This document shows, piece by piece, positions 23,233 to 34,346 of a stretch of DNA of 61,498 nt. A program made the translations under genes and the position numbers. Within the stretch, counting starts at the first letter, position 1. The number at the start of each line of letters is the position of its first letter. Source of the stretch: Chromera velia (Eukaryota; Sar; Chromeraceae); assembly GCA_018398765.1 (NCBI GenBank), contig JAHBMJ010002760.1, forward strand, positions 8,567-70,064, given 5' to 3'. The notes under the pieces are model-generated. The model was given only the letters and a program-made list of their open reading frames with translations. It did no database searches and was not told the DNA's origin.

Positions 23233-25837
23233 GGGTCTGCGTGGAGGGGGACGAATGTACATTCGTGCATGGAGTTGCCTGCTTACTCTGCTGACCGCTG
23301 GTTTGCAACAGTTTCGCCATTTTTTTCATCACAAAGTTCATCTTCTCGGCTGCAGGCACGCAGAGATGAAGAGTGCTTTCATTAGCTGCTTTCACAGAGA
23401 GAACGACAAATACGTAGATGGATATGAAGTGAGCACTGTCCCCGCTTTGTCAAACAGATCGAAAGAGAGAGCAAGAAGAAGACAGGGAGCGAGGGAGAGG
23501 GACACACTTGCAAACTCACAAAAAGCAAACACAAAAAACACCCACTCAGGCATGCTGAACAAACGACAGAGGAAACAAAAGCGATACGGTTTGCTTTCGG
23601 AAGAAACACAGGGGGGGAGGGAAATGAAGGCAAGAAGCACGGAAGAGAAGCTAAACAAGTTCCATTTTTACATGTCCGTCTTCATGCCCACCTTCTGCGT
23701 CGACTTCATTTTCCAATTCGTTCAGCATTCTGCATCGTGTGGCACGGAGCAGACACGTGGCACAACAAGATAGATTTGCATCACACACAACAAGGCATCA
23801 TTATCATCATCATCATCATCATGCGCATGAAGACAGACAGTTTTGTAGTCACACCATCACCCTCTGTTTTCATCTCACTCCGAGAACACCATTATCTCTG
23901 CCTCACCTGCTTGCACATATTGCTGAATGAAAAAAAAGTCCTGGAGCAGACGTGAAGTGAAGAAGAGGAGAAGACAGAAAAGGGGGAATCAACGGATACA
24001 GCTCCAAGCATAAGCGAGGAGACGAGAAAGCAAAAGGGACTGCAGGGCTGACTGACTGACACTTGTTGGTCTTTGATCTCTGTGTTGATTGTCTGCAGAC
24101 AGAGTGCGAGGTGAGAGAACAGGAAGTCTCTTTCAAAAGCAGATGCAAAGTCGCAAGCAGAATCCGGACACACAAACATGCAGACTGGCTGTATGTCACT
24201 TTTCTTTCATAGAGGTTTTTTGACTCACGGTCGCAAAAACAGACGACCGAGAGAAAAAACCAGCACGCAGCACAGGAACGTTCGCTTCCGCTCGAGAAAG
24301 AAAAACACAGACAGACGAAATGTTGCCTTCCTTTCCTCCATTGGATTCTCACTGACTTACCACAAAAATCAAAATAAACGCACCGACAGACTGATAGAGA
24401 GGCTACGGAGACAAACAATCATTTGCTTCGAATTAGTCAAAAACGTGGGACCAGGTAGAACGACAGACGGCTTGCTTTCCTCACTTTTCTGTGCATTTCA
24501 CCCACTCCCGAACATTCAATTTCTTTTCTGCATCTCGCAAAAGCGCTCTTTCGGCCGCGCCCATCGTCAGGCGAGTTTGCTATCGTCAAGATTTCGCTTT
24601 TGCAGTAGCAGCAGTAGCAGACAGACTATACGACTCTTCTTCTCCCTCAGACAGAGAGACAGACAGAAAATATCGATGTCATTCTTTCTTTCTTCCGCAA
24701 ATCTCTTAGCTGACAGACTATACGGTTTCTTTCCCTCCTTTTATTCATGAACACAACGGACAAAAAGAAAAGGCAAAAAGAAAAAAGTAACAAAGACAAA
24801 AGCTGCCACAGACAGAGAGTATATCAGTTCAGATACAGAGATAGACTGACAGAAGAAAGCCGCTTCAGTTACGCGTCTTCCTCCTTTTTTTACTTCATTC
24901 AGTGTGTTTGTGTGCGGGCCTCTGTGATTGGATTTGCGTCTGGCTGCCACGGTGTCTTCATTGTTGTTCGTATATCCATGTGGGTGTGTTGGTGTTTGTG
25001 TGCGGTCTGTCCTCTGGCTGTCACGTTGTCTCCATATCTTGCTTTTATTACCACGGCATCCACCCCTTCTTCCTGAATCCTCCTTCTGACCGACCATTGC
25101 TGTGTGGTGAAGCCTCTCTGCTGCGAGACCCAGCTCGTCTAGTTTCTCATCCTGGTCCCGTATCAGCATCTGTGAGTGCGCAGACATGCAGGGAGAAGGA
25201 GGGAAATTGGTTTCGGAGATCAGCAATGGGATCATCTGTCTGTAGCTGGCAAACACGCTTTCCGCAATAAAAAAAAAGAGAGCCAGGCCTCCCAATTCAG
25301 TCATGCACAGAATCATGCCTAGGCTCTGTCCGGGACTCGACGAAAGAGGGAGAAAGGGGGAGACAGGCAAGGAGAACAGCTGAGAGAGTGCCAAACCTGG
25401 CGTCGGAAACAGAACTCGGGAAAACAACGAAGAATGCAATGCAGGGAGAAGACGGCGTTTCTTGAAAGCGAAAGACGGCAAGAGAGGAAGAGGAAGGCAC
25501 ACAGGTGAAACCAGGGAGAGGGAGTGAAAGGGGGAAGGGGACTTGTCAAGGGTAGAAAAACACGAGTAAAGAAAGATGAAAGGGGAAAAGGTCATGCACA
25601 ACAGAAAGAATACGAAGCAGGCGGCATGAAAGGGAGACAGAAAAGAGAAGCAGGAAAGACAACACAGGCAAAGAGCCCCCCACCTGTTGCTGCTGTTGCT
25701 GATTGCGGTAATACTCATCCCGCTTTTCCTTGCCGGCAGCGTTTGCCTGCACACATCAGCATGGTTTTCCAGAATGCCACCACCAAGTCTTTCAGTCTGT
25801 TGACTACCGTGTGGTCCTCTGCACGTACCTTACTCAT
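22454..25837 (-). CDS. Qc-SNARE, tail-anchored (syntaxin-6/SYP6-like), seven small exons
   Basis: Exons on the minus strand: 25,837-25,829; 25,746-25,684; 25,169-25,095; 24,092-24,061; 23,729-23,692; 23,349-23,296; 22,530-22,454. All junctions keep phase and the total is 348 bp, 115 residues plus TGA. The product has a short Gln-rich lead (DEYYRNQQQQQQ), a complete SNARE helix (MLIRDQDEKLDELGLAAERL, TINTEIKDQQV, MLNELENEVDAE, AEKMNFVMKKMAKLLQTS) with the ionic-layer Gln in DQQ, and a C-terminal anchor (ICLVLFLFVVFLILVFLVM). SNAREs of this class fuse vesicles in the Golgi/endosome system as the Qc helix. The heptad register continues exactly over every exon join, which is the main support. The nine-base first exon (MSK) is the least certain; an N-terminal domain further upstream cannot be excluded. 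Three donors have C at +3. Confidence 0.8.
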
Positions 25838-26538
25838 TGTGGCGCTCTACAGAGAATGGCCCTCTACAGAGCAGCAAATATCGATGAATGAGCTTTCTGC
25901 CTTTCACTGATCGGCCACTTCTCTTCCTGAACGTCGTGACCCGAAGTCTTGATGAATACTCAGCAGCAAGAAACCCAATGATGACGCAACCAATTCAATG
26001 AGTGGAGACGAATCTTCTGCTTCAAAGCTTAGACGAGGACGATCAAGCGGGAACCCTCAATGAACGGGCTGTACGCAAAGCGCAGGTATGAAACCACCTC
26101 AACGACCTTCAATTGACAGTGCAGAACTATCATGATCGATCCTCAGATGGTCCAAGCCTCCGGAAAATATATAACCGGCACTCAGTTTGGATCCTGCAAA
26201 GTTTTTTTTTGATGTGCAAAGTCGTCGTTTATAAGTCGATCATTTGCCACAAAATTTGACGCGCTAAATCGTGCGCGCGCACAACGCGCGCATGCAGTGG
26301 ATTTTGTCACCACAACATGCACAAGGACCCTTATAGTAGCTGCATCATACCCATACCTCATACCAGCTGCCGGAGCTGCGTGAGAGTCTGAACAGCTGGA
26401 CATCGCTTGCACTTCATGTCACTGAGACCTCCTGCGAAAGACACAACTTCAGCAGCTACCGGAACATATTGACACTTCGAGCGTTTCTCTTCTTATTTCC
26501 TTCGCGTCACAGCTGCAATTTCACTTCTGCATCAAAGC
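25838..26538. promoter_or_regulatory. Shared upstream region of divergent SNARE and nucleotidyltransferase genes
   Basis: About 700 bp between two outward-reading start codons. It holds a CGCGCG-rich block at 26,271-26,294 (TGCGCGCGCACAACGCGCGC) preceded by GCCACAAAA. A similar block lies between the other divergent pair, at 34,690-34,712. No TATA box was assigned. Confidence 0.4.
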
Positions 26539-28131
26539 ATGCGTTGCATTTGTCTGACCTTTCTGTTGTCTTGCGCTTTCGTGAAAGCATACCTTAGAGG
26601 TGTGCAGGAAGAAGGCGGAAGCCCCCCACCTGCACTCCCACTACCTCCTTCGACTACAAGTATTCTGAATACTCCAGTCGCGGAAGCCGTGCCCTTCAAG
26701 AGCAAGAAGGAAGTTGCGGAGGCACGCGAGGGCATCAGAAAGGTCTTGGAAGAGACCACCCAAACTGCCACAGAGCTCGCCTTCCAATTCACCGCTAGAG
26801 TTCAAGCAACTTTCCGAGAAGTGTATGCCACTCTCCTGCAAGAGAAGTTCCCAGACTTCCCCGAGCATGCGGTCCTCCAGCTTGGGTCAGGGAGCCGTTT
26901 CCTAATGAGTCCCTTCTCGGACATTGAGTTCGCTCTAGCCTTTGAGACCCCTGAAGACGTCAAAAAAGCCTTGAAGGCTCTGGGGGGGAAGACCAACCTG
27001 CAGCTGCTTGAAGGCGACGAGGGTGGAGACATTGCAGAGGAGACGGAGGGGGAGTTTGATGCCAGCCTGTCGCCCCTCTACCCGGATGACCCCGAAATGG
27101 CATGGGCTTCGTTCAAGGTCGACAAGACCTTGCAGCGGTTGACGAGGATTCGAATGGGAAAGATGGGCATTGTGGTAGATCCTATCAACATGCCGAGTGT
27201 CTTTAAGGGAACAGTGGGGGATGTCCAAAAAATGGCTAGGGCCATCGGTGGCCGGGACAAGACAGTTCGTCACAGTCTTTTCGAGACGGCCTGGATGGGG
27301 GGCAGCAGCAAGATTGCGTTTGATCTCCTCCGTCCTGCCGTAGAGACCTATCTCTCATCTCCCAAATTCCCCAGACAGGACATGGCGTCGTCCATTCTGA
27401 AAGACCTGGTCCTTAAGAACGTTCCTGTCGCAAAGAGGAACCTGTGCGGTGTTCTCGCCCCCTCCCCTGAAGAAGTCACAAAGAAGCGCATCGGAGTGAA
27501 GACCTGGGACATCAAAAAGGATCTTCTGCGTCCTCTGCACGCATCCATTTCAGCCCTAGTTGTCTTCTTCGATGCCCATAGATCCTCCACATCATCCGAT
27601 GCACCTTATCCCCCAGAGACCTTCGACTCCCCTCAGCTCTTTCATCCCCTCGTGTTGCTTGACCGCCTTGCCGATAAAACCCGAAAAGAAGCCATTGATT
27701 TCCCCGAAGCACTCAACGAAAACTTCCGCTTAGCACTGGAGGCGACACTCCGAGCGCGTCTGTTGTCCCACAGCAGGGCTTCAGCCGAGGTCGAGACTCT
27801 GTGCATGGAAGGCGCAGTGCACACTTCCCCCGAGTCCAAGACCGAATGCGACAACAACCTCTTCGAACCGCATTCCCAGCCCGAGACACCCGCAGAGTGG
27901 GAGTCCCTAATGTCTGTTGGCAGATTTGTGATCTGGTTGGACGACCTTGTGGTGAAGTGGCTGGAGAGGGGAAACTTCTCTGAGCAGGGAGTGTCGGCAC
28001 TGCTTGCCGGCTTCCCCTCCTCCTCCGAGGAGCTAAAGAGAGACGCAGAAGCCATCTGCCAGTCAGACGATGCAAAACAAGCCCTTGAAATCGAGGAGGA
28101 GTCCCATCTTGAGAAAAGACTGTGGATTTGA
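26539..28131 (+). CDS. Secreted protein with a nucleotidyltransferase-fold signature, intronless
   Basis: 530 residues from ATG 26,539 to TGA 28,129-28,131. The first 17 residues (MRCICLTFLLSCAFVKA) look like a signal peptide, followed by a Pro/Ser linker. A helical region leads to LQLGSGSR (115-120), then SPFSDIEFAL with Asp128 and Glu130, and a third acidic residue at VVDP (Asp214). The GS...SDxE...hDh pattern is that of the nucleotidyltransferase superfamily, closest in look to the GlnD/DUF294 type (GSxxRxxxxPxSDID). The C-terminal 300 residues are helical (LFETAWMGGSSKIAFDLLR and beyond) with no recognised domain. The substrate is unknown. Unlike its neighbours it has no intron, so retroposition or horizontal origin is possible. 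It sits head to head with the SNARE gene. Confidence 0.65.
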   Translation: MRCICLTFLLSCAFVKAYLRGVQEEGGSPPPALPLPPSTTSILNTPVAEAVPFKSKKEVAEAREGIRKVLEETTQTATELAFQFTARVQATFREVYATLLQEKFPDFPEHAVLQLGSGSRFLMSPFSDIEFALAFETPEDVKKALKALGGKTNLQLLEGDEGGDIAEETEGEFDASLSPLYPDDPEMAWASFKVDKTLQRLTRIRMGKMGIVVDPINMPSVFKGTVGDVQKMARAIGGRDKTVRHSLFETAWMGGSSKIAFDLLRPAVETYLSSPKFPRQDMASSILKDLVLKNVPVAKRNLCGVLAPSPEEVTKKRIGVKTWDIKKDLLRPLHASISALVVFFDAHRSSTSSDAPYPPETFDSPQLFHPLVLLDRLADKTRKEAIDFPEALNENFRLALEATLRARLLSHSRASAEVETLCMEGAVHTSPESKTECDNNLFEPHSQPETPAEWESLMSVGRFVIWLDDLVVKWLERGNFSEQGVSALLAGFPSSSEELKRDAEAICQSDDAKQALEIEEESHLEKRLWI

Positions 28132-28621
28132 TTTGAAGGCTCGGCCCAGGAGAACTAAGACTATGACTATGACGCGTCACCGCCACCAGTATCCACTCAC
28201 TGATACTTCTGGCGTGAGGCAAGGGAAAGTTCGCGTTCGATCTAAGGAAAAGGGAAAAGGGATCTGTCAGTTCATTCCCAGCACAAGTTAAGGCACAACC
28301 TCCAAGTCTGTGACGGTTGCGCACATGCACTGCCACTGCAGTACTGGTCTGATAAACTGAACGGGCACGACTTTCCGGCTGGATCCGGCAGGATTTGATC
28401 GCAACCGAGTCATTGTAAAGGAAAGACGGAAATTTTGCATTGCAGATTGTACATGCAGACCGCTGTTTCTTAGACCCGGGGTTTGAGAAACTTAGAGAAA
28501 CTAGTTGACAAATAATCTTGTCGGCAGTGACACGGTTATACTTTGAGGCGTTCACCGTTCAGCTTAAGCCTGAGCCTCGCATCAATTGAAAAACTATGAT
28601 TATAATGCTAGCTATAGTATC
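28132..28621. other. Intergenic region, nothing recognised
   Basis: Likely 3' UTR and spacer of the upstream gene. No repeats or coding character seen before the target duplication of element C at 28,622. Confidence 0.5.
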
Positions 28622-28626
28622 GTATT

Positions 28627-28912
28627 TGTGACGTGTATGCTGGACGCGGCATGAGCGTAAGCGAGCGCCCCGCCTCCCTACATTGATTGTGATTGAACCA
28701 GCCCGCGGGTACGTCTTTCCGGGGCCGTGATTGAAGTGAGAGCGCGCGGTGTTGCATGGCGTTTAGCCACATGAATCAACAGTTGCGTTTCTGTTGCATG
28801 AGAGAATAGAATCAGACTGACAGACACGGAGTGACCGAAGGAATAGCAACGAACGTTTGGCTTGATAGACCTTCCTGTCTGAATCTGTGAATCGACTAGT
28901 AGACACGTTACA
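28627..28912 (+). repeat. 5' LTR of element C
   Basis: Begins TGTGACGTGTATGCTGG and ends TAGACACGTTACA. Matches 31,559-31,830 with mostly transition differences and a small indel near its start. Confidence 0.85.
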
Positions 28913-28915
28913 GTT

Positions 28916-29375
28916 CGCATGCCGGGGGCGAGTCGGGTGTTTTTTGCTCCCCCTTCTGCATAGGAGACCGGCGCTTTTCCGCAAAAATTTAAACTCGAAC
29001 TCATAATTGGTAAGGAGTTAGAAGCTGAAACTTTATGTAAGAAGACGTTGTAACGATAGAAAAAGAACTATAAAACAGATTTTTTATATTATTTCTAGAA
29101 AAATACGTTGCCATACAAATTTTATAAGTTTCATACCGTTTTTCTTACTGTTCAAAACCGTTAAAAAATGGTCTCAAAATAAAAAAATTTGTATGGCAAC
29201 CTATGTTTCTAGAAATGATATAAAAAATCTGTTCCATAGTTCTTTTTCTATCGTTACAACGTCTTCTTATACAAAGTTTCAGCTTCTAACTCTTTACCAA
29301 TTATGAGAACGAGTTTTTTGCGAAAATGCGCCGCTTTAGAGAGGTAAAAAACACCCTACTCGCCCCCGGTATGCG
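28916..29375. mobile_element. Foldback (palindromic) element 1, 460 bp
   Basis: The two halves are inverted copies along almost their whole length. The outer ends are CGCATGCCGGGGGCGAGT and its complement (ACTCGCCCCCGGTATGCG); inner parts include AACGATAGAAAAAGAACTAT and its complement. The centre is at about 29,155. TT flanks each side (28,914-28,915 and 29,376-29,377), a possible 2-bp target duplication. It has no coding capacity, so it is MITE-like. Confidence 0.85.
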
Positions 29376-29564
29376 TTAGCAGCAGAGTTTGTTTCAACCA
29401 GGAATACAGAGGAAACAAAAGGAATGGCTGCGTTCGTCGATTGAGTTTCGTCGAGTGAATCTTAACACAAAGGGTTGTGGAGCATACGCACTGTCGCTCT
29501 ATGCATTTGCTCATACTTGTCAGGATAGAGAACCCCGCTGAGAGCAATTGTCACAAGTTTCAGA

Positions 29565-30170
29565 ATGGAAACGTTTGTTGAAAGATTGGAGGAATTGTTT
29601 ACTTTGAGCAAGAAGATCGACCGTCTACGAAAAGGTCCTCTCAGAGAAGTTTGAGAGAACCTTGGCAGTGTGGTAGACGACGTATGTCGGATTCCCTCAT
29701 CTCTTTCTGGCGGCACATCTGTAGGCATATCCAAGAATGAGGATGGCGCTGTTAGACAGTCGGGATCAGACGTACTCTCACCTGCTGCCCTGTAGAAAAC
29801 AAGAAAAAGAAATGCAGGAGAGGAGGTCCAATGTCGTACGCTGTGTGGGTTTGAAGAGAGGAGAAGAAGAAAGTGAGTGTCTTAGTTGGAGAAGATCTTA
29901 CCACGGTCTCCAACACCGGCATTAAGCTGGAGTCGAGTACAACGGATGTAAATCATTTCACTCAAAAGATGGTGAAGCTGGGCAAGCTAGCTGAGCCCTC
30001 CAAGCTCTTTACGCTTGCAGGGGAGGCTCGAGCCGATGAAGAACTCAGTGAGATGACTCGCACCCGACGGAAGAAGTGGCGGTATGCATTTACCAACGTT
30101 GTAGGGCGACCAGGGGTCCTGCCACTGTGGCAGAGGAGGGAAAAGTGTCACTGATGGGTCTAGCAGAAAA
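29565..30170 (+). pseudogene. Gag-like ORF of element C, interrupted by stops
   Basis: Starts at ATG 29,565 (METFVERLEELFTLSKKIDR), meets TGA after PLREV, continues coding-like, then TAG after SPAAL and TGA/TAG after ERRRRK. Beyond about 29,870 another frame looks better (VNHFTQKMVKLGKLAEPSKL, to the stop near 30,154), so a frameshift may also exist. The helical charged composition and position after the 5' LTR suggest Gag. There is no zinc knuckle and no family match. Confidence 0.45.
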
Positions 30171-31558
30171 AAAAGCATACAAGAAGGAATGTCGTCTCTA
30201 TAGTTATCTGACGGGAGATGCGATGCTTTCTCAGTAGAAGTGGGACCGTCCGGGCAGACCACCGCTGGACGCTAGAGAGAAAAAGAAGCAGTCGAAGCAG
30301 GAAGTGAGAAGGGTGGAAGCAACTACGGCAGTGCCATCAAAGAAAGGGAGAGAAGTGAGCGAAGACGATGGATGGACGGAGACAAGGGGGTTAGCATAGG
30401 AGTTCATATTAAGAAACGTGAGATTCCCAGTGGCACAGACCCGGTCAAGTTCTGGAGACCGATCTTTAAGTGACTGCAAGAGTCGGTAAGAGTTGGAGAG
30501 AGATCCATTGCTGGGCTAGTGGAGATGAAGTTGGGACAGACGGAGTTTGAGTGAGAAAGGGAATCTTGCTCTTGCTCTTTGTGTTGCAGTCTGCTTTATC
30601 AAGAGTACGCATTGAATTTCAGTGCGCTCGACCGCTCTATTGAGAGGACACGTTTGTTGCGCTCGACCAGCTTACAATCTTGCGTATCGCTTTGGTCTGC
30701 TCGCAGGAGACTACGCGACAGTGCTGAGGACAGTTTCGCCCTGTTAAGGTCTGTTGTATAAGATGAACAGTACAATGCTATAAGGTGGTCTGAAGGTACG
30801 TCTGACCTAGAAGCGTCAGTGTTCAATCTAGCCAGTCAAACAGTCTGTTGATCACTTCATGCACCAGGCTACTCGAACCATTAACTGCATTTATTTGGCC
30901 TCGTCCTATAGCAGCCTTCACTAAAATTGATTTAATCGCGCGCGCTCGTGGCCCGGCGGCAAGCCGTCTCCGAGCCGGTCCCGGTACCTATACTATGCGC
31001 GTTCACGCCCCGGCAGCACCTCTCATGCCGCCATATGTACAGCCCGACGTCTCAGCCCCAGGCACGCCCCTCACATGTTGTAAGAGGTTTGTTTGCTTAC
31101 CGGCATGCTGTTTGTTTGCTTGTGACATGAAGAATGGATAAGAGTGGTAAAGAGCAAGACAGTGCGGAGGAAAGAGAGAATGAAAAAGGCTAGGAAGAAG
31201 GAAAAGAAAGAGGAAATGATATGAGATCAAAGGAAATGAAGCCGACCAAACGGATCTGAATGAATTTAATTTTAACTTCAAAGAAAAGAGTGCACACAAT
31301 CATTGCCCGACTTTCTGAAGAAATTTTTCAGTATTGCATTGTTCTTTGTATGTCTCAATGATTCTCAATATCTTCTCTTTGCCTTTGTCTATTGATCTTT
31401 CTGCCCTGAAAACAAGAGATGTGTTGTTTATAAGATAACCCATGGACTTTCATATTGAAGAACGAGGAGAGTTAATAATGAGATCGAGTGAACCCGATTG
31501 TTTTACCAGTATGTGTTGATTAAACGATCGCGGACGATCGTCTTGGGGAGGGGGTATG
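30171..31558. other. Interior of element C, no gene recognised
   Basis: Short charged plus-strand frames with stops, and a GC-rich patch at about 30,935-31,060. No protease, RT, RNase H or integrase motif was seen. Ends in the polypurine tract before the 3' LTR. Confidence 0.5.
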
Positions 31559-31830
31559 TGTGACGTGTATGCTGGATAACGAGTGCCCCGCCTCCCTACA
31601 TTGACTGTGATTGAACCGGCGCACGGATACGTCTTTGCGGGGCCGTGATTGAAGTGAGAGCGCGCGGTATTGCAGGACGTTTAGCCACATGAATCAACAG
31701 TCGCGTTTCTGTTGCATAAGAGAATAGAATCAGACTGACAGACACGGAGTGACTGAGGGAATAGCAACGAATGTTTGGCTCGACAGACCTTCCTGTCTGA
31801 ATTTGTGAATCGACTAGTAGGCACGTTACA
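31559..31830 (+). repeat. 3' LTR of element C
   Basis: Begins TGTGACGTGTATGCTGG and ends TAGGCACGTTACA, followed by the GTATT target duplication. Confidence 0.85.
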
Positions 31831-31835
31831 GTATT

Positions 31836-32798
31836 CGTACGCCCTCGATCAAAACATTTAAAAAATATTGGCTTAACTTGAAAGTTTAGTTTTTATGAAT
31901 TAAATTATACTACCATATATGTAGTATCAACTAGAGTACCAAAAACACCAATGACAATGTTATACTATGCCTGCATAAGTATAAAGCCTTGTTAGTGGCT
32001 TAGGATTTCGTGTTGCTAAATCTAGGATTTAACCCTCAATCATCAATGAAACATCATCAATCAAACTAGCATTAGTAGTTCTATTATATTGAATTCAGAT
32101 TTAAACTAGATATTATATCTAGTATATATCTAGTATTATATTAATATAATTAAATAAACAGTATAATAGTCTAACTAGATAGTTTAATTGATTATTAAAC
32201 TTGAAATTGCAACTTGCGATAAGTTTTAAACTAGGTTATGAATATTTTGTGTATGGAAGCTAATGACTGCAAACGTTGAATTTTAAAAATTGTATGTAAA
32301 CAGTCATTGAGTGAACACCACCGTCACATTCATGACTCATGAGCGAATCAATTCACTGCACAACGTGGATCATACGGTGGATCTGCCGACTCAAAAAAAT
32401 CATCTGTCATTCCTCGATTAGACAGAGAAGAAAGGTCCTTATAGAGAATTATGCATCCTGAGAAGTTCTCTTTGACAAGCTGATGGATCGCTTGATCGAC
32501 TGGCCACTTCATTCGATACGGAGCTGTCAGAGAGATGCAAAACTTCCAGTCCCCAGCCGGTAGGTCCGTCAATTAGTCACTTGCTTCTCTTCTCCTTGAG
32601 AGTGACTTTTCTAGCCTTCCAGCCACCTACTCACCAATATCCATCCATCTATCTAAACGCATATGAACCATTTCTGCATCATCGACCACAAGCACACCTC
32701 CCCCCAATGACATGTATCACTTGTATGAACCTCTACCTTCAATATCACTTCTTTGCACACCCGAACGAATGGACAATGAATCTCTGAAAGCGACAATT

Positions 32799-32848
<50 letters not shown>

Positions 32849-33253
32849 TCTCCCTCTCTGTCTTCTCTTCTCTCTCCCACACACACATGCCTCTCTGTCT
32901 TCTCTTCTCTCTCCCACACACACATGCACACACACGGGGACAGGCGAAACATGCATGCACAGACAGGAAGATCAATAGAGATAGATAAATAGAGGGGGAA
33001 AGACAAGAGACAGGTGAGGTCGCGTGTGAGAAAGGGAGTGACTAAAAGCGAGTCACACAATCCATGTCCCCTTCACTTCACTCCCCTCACAGTGTCACCC
33101 CGACAACTTCACAAACGAACACCAACAGTGCACAACAGAAAAAACTCAAGCACACAAACTCCCACCATACATACACCCCCTCTCATTCACGGGCTTCCCC
33201 AAAGGCTTAATTTCTCTATGCAACCCACCCAAACACCCATGCAACCGCAAGAT
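31836..33253. other. Intergenic, AT-rich then simple repeats
   Basis: 31,850-32,330 is AT-rich with TATATCTAGT repeats. 32,340-32,700 has no clear gene. A (TC)n microsatellite lies at about 32,802-32,855, and a 37-bp segment containing CACACACATGC is duplicated near 32,860-32,930. The last part may be 3' UTR of the minus-strand gene. Confidence 0.5.
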
Positions 33254-34346
33254 CTAGTTCCAGGGTCTCCAGGTGCCCCCGGAGTTACACTGAGCAAGAC
33301 AGCCAGCGAGGCCGAATGTCCCGGGGAGGTAGCTCTGGTTGCAGCGTTGTGTGCATGAGGAAGAGCCCGAAGAGCTGGGGCCAGAAGGGCGAGAGGGGCC
33401 AGAAGGCCCTGAGGGGCGGGAGGGGCCTGGGCTCATGGGATTGGGCGACGCCGCACACTGCCGCAGCACCCCGATCTCCTGCTGCTCGCACGCTTCTCTG
33501 ACGACCTCATTTGTGTTCACTCCTTGCGCAGGGGCTCTGAAGCTGTAACCCGCACCGTAACCACCGTAGGAAGGCAGACTGGGAGCAGGTGTGGGTGCAG
33601 CTGAGTTGTTGATGCATTGGGAGACCCGGGTCTGGAATCGGGCTCGGCACTGAGGGGAAGCAGTTGCCATCAGGGCAGAGACGGAGGAGGAGGAGGGGGA
33701 AGGACGTCTTGGGGGTGTGGAGGGGAAGGAGGGGCCAGAGGGTGTAGCGCCACACCTGGATCTGCAGCTGTTGTAAGAGGGTCGTTCCTGTCGTTCGCAC
33801 CTCTGGCGTACAAGCGCGTTGGTGTCCACTCCAGACGCAGGAGTCTCAACGACATATGAGGAATAGGGGGAGGCCATGCACTGGATTCCGGGAGGGCAGG
33901 AGAGGGAAGGAGCTCTCTCCACCCTCGGAGCAGGTGTAGGTGCTGCAGAATTGTTGATGCACTCGGAGACGCGTCTCTGGAAGTCCGCATCGCATCTTCC
34001 ACACGACTGGAGACGGCGAAAGATTCCCTTTCCGCTCTCCTCAGCCACAGGTCCAAAGTCCTCAACCACAGGACCAGCAGGGACAAAAGGCTCAGAGGGA
34101 ACCTGTTGAAGGCTCTGCAAAAAGTAAGATTGGAGAAAGAGTGATCAATCAAAAACGAACGGAAAGGTTTAAAGAAGGGGGCAAGAGGAGACGGCTGTGT
34201 GAAAGAGACGCCAAGAAACAAACAAAAGGGTTGAAGCGCGTTTCACTGACCTCCGTATCGGGAGCAGTTTCAGTCGGCAAGAAGACTTCCTGAGCAGCTG
34301 CTGCCCCCACAAGAGCAAGACCAAGCGCAGTTCTGAAGATTCTCAT
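33254..34346 (-). CDS. Secreted Cys-rich protein with two internal repeats
   Basis: Exon 1 is 34,346-34,251 (32 residues) and exon 2 is 34,114-33,254, both phase 0, giving 318 residues. The N terminus MRIFRTALGLALVGAAAA is a signal peptide. The mature part has two copies of a unit of about 85 residues: FQRRVSECINNSAAPTPAP ... GVDTNALVRQRCERQE ... C and FQTRVSQCINNSAAPTPAP ... GVNTNEVVREACEQQE ... QC. A Pro/Ser-rich linker leads to a C-terminal CTQRCNQSYLPGTF...CLAQC motif. Paired Cys in each unit suggest disulfides in an extracellular or wall protein. No named family is recognised. The donor is GTCAGT with C at +3. It is transcribed divergently from the P4-ATPase gene. Confidence 0.75.

Larger units (their letters stand above)
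28622..31835 (+). mobile_element. LTR retroelement C with 5-bp target duplication, non-autonomous
   Basis: LTRs at 28,627-28,912 and 31,559-31,830 begin TGTGACGTG and end CACGTTACA, a near-perfect terminal inverted repeat. The element is flanked on both sides by GTATT (28,622-28,626 and 31,831-31,835). A polypurine tract (GGGGAGGGGG, 31,545-31,554) directly precedes the 3' LTR, giving plus orientation. Just after the 5' LTR lies a 460-bp foldback insertion, then TTAGCAGCAGAG, which resembles the PBS region of element B. The interior has a gag-like frame with stops and no recognisable RT or integrase. Confidence 0.85.

Noticed and set aside
23144-23773. 209-residue plus-strand ORF
   Set aside because: Contains a CAGA microsatellite and is antisense to two SNARE exons; no domain.
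24741-25754. 337-residue minus-strand ORF
   Set aside because: Mostly intron sequence of the SNARE gene. Only the 75 bp at 25,095-25,169 is coding, and it joins exons outside this ORF.
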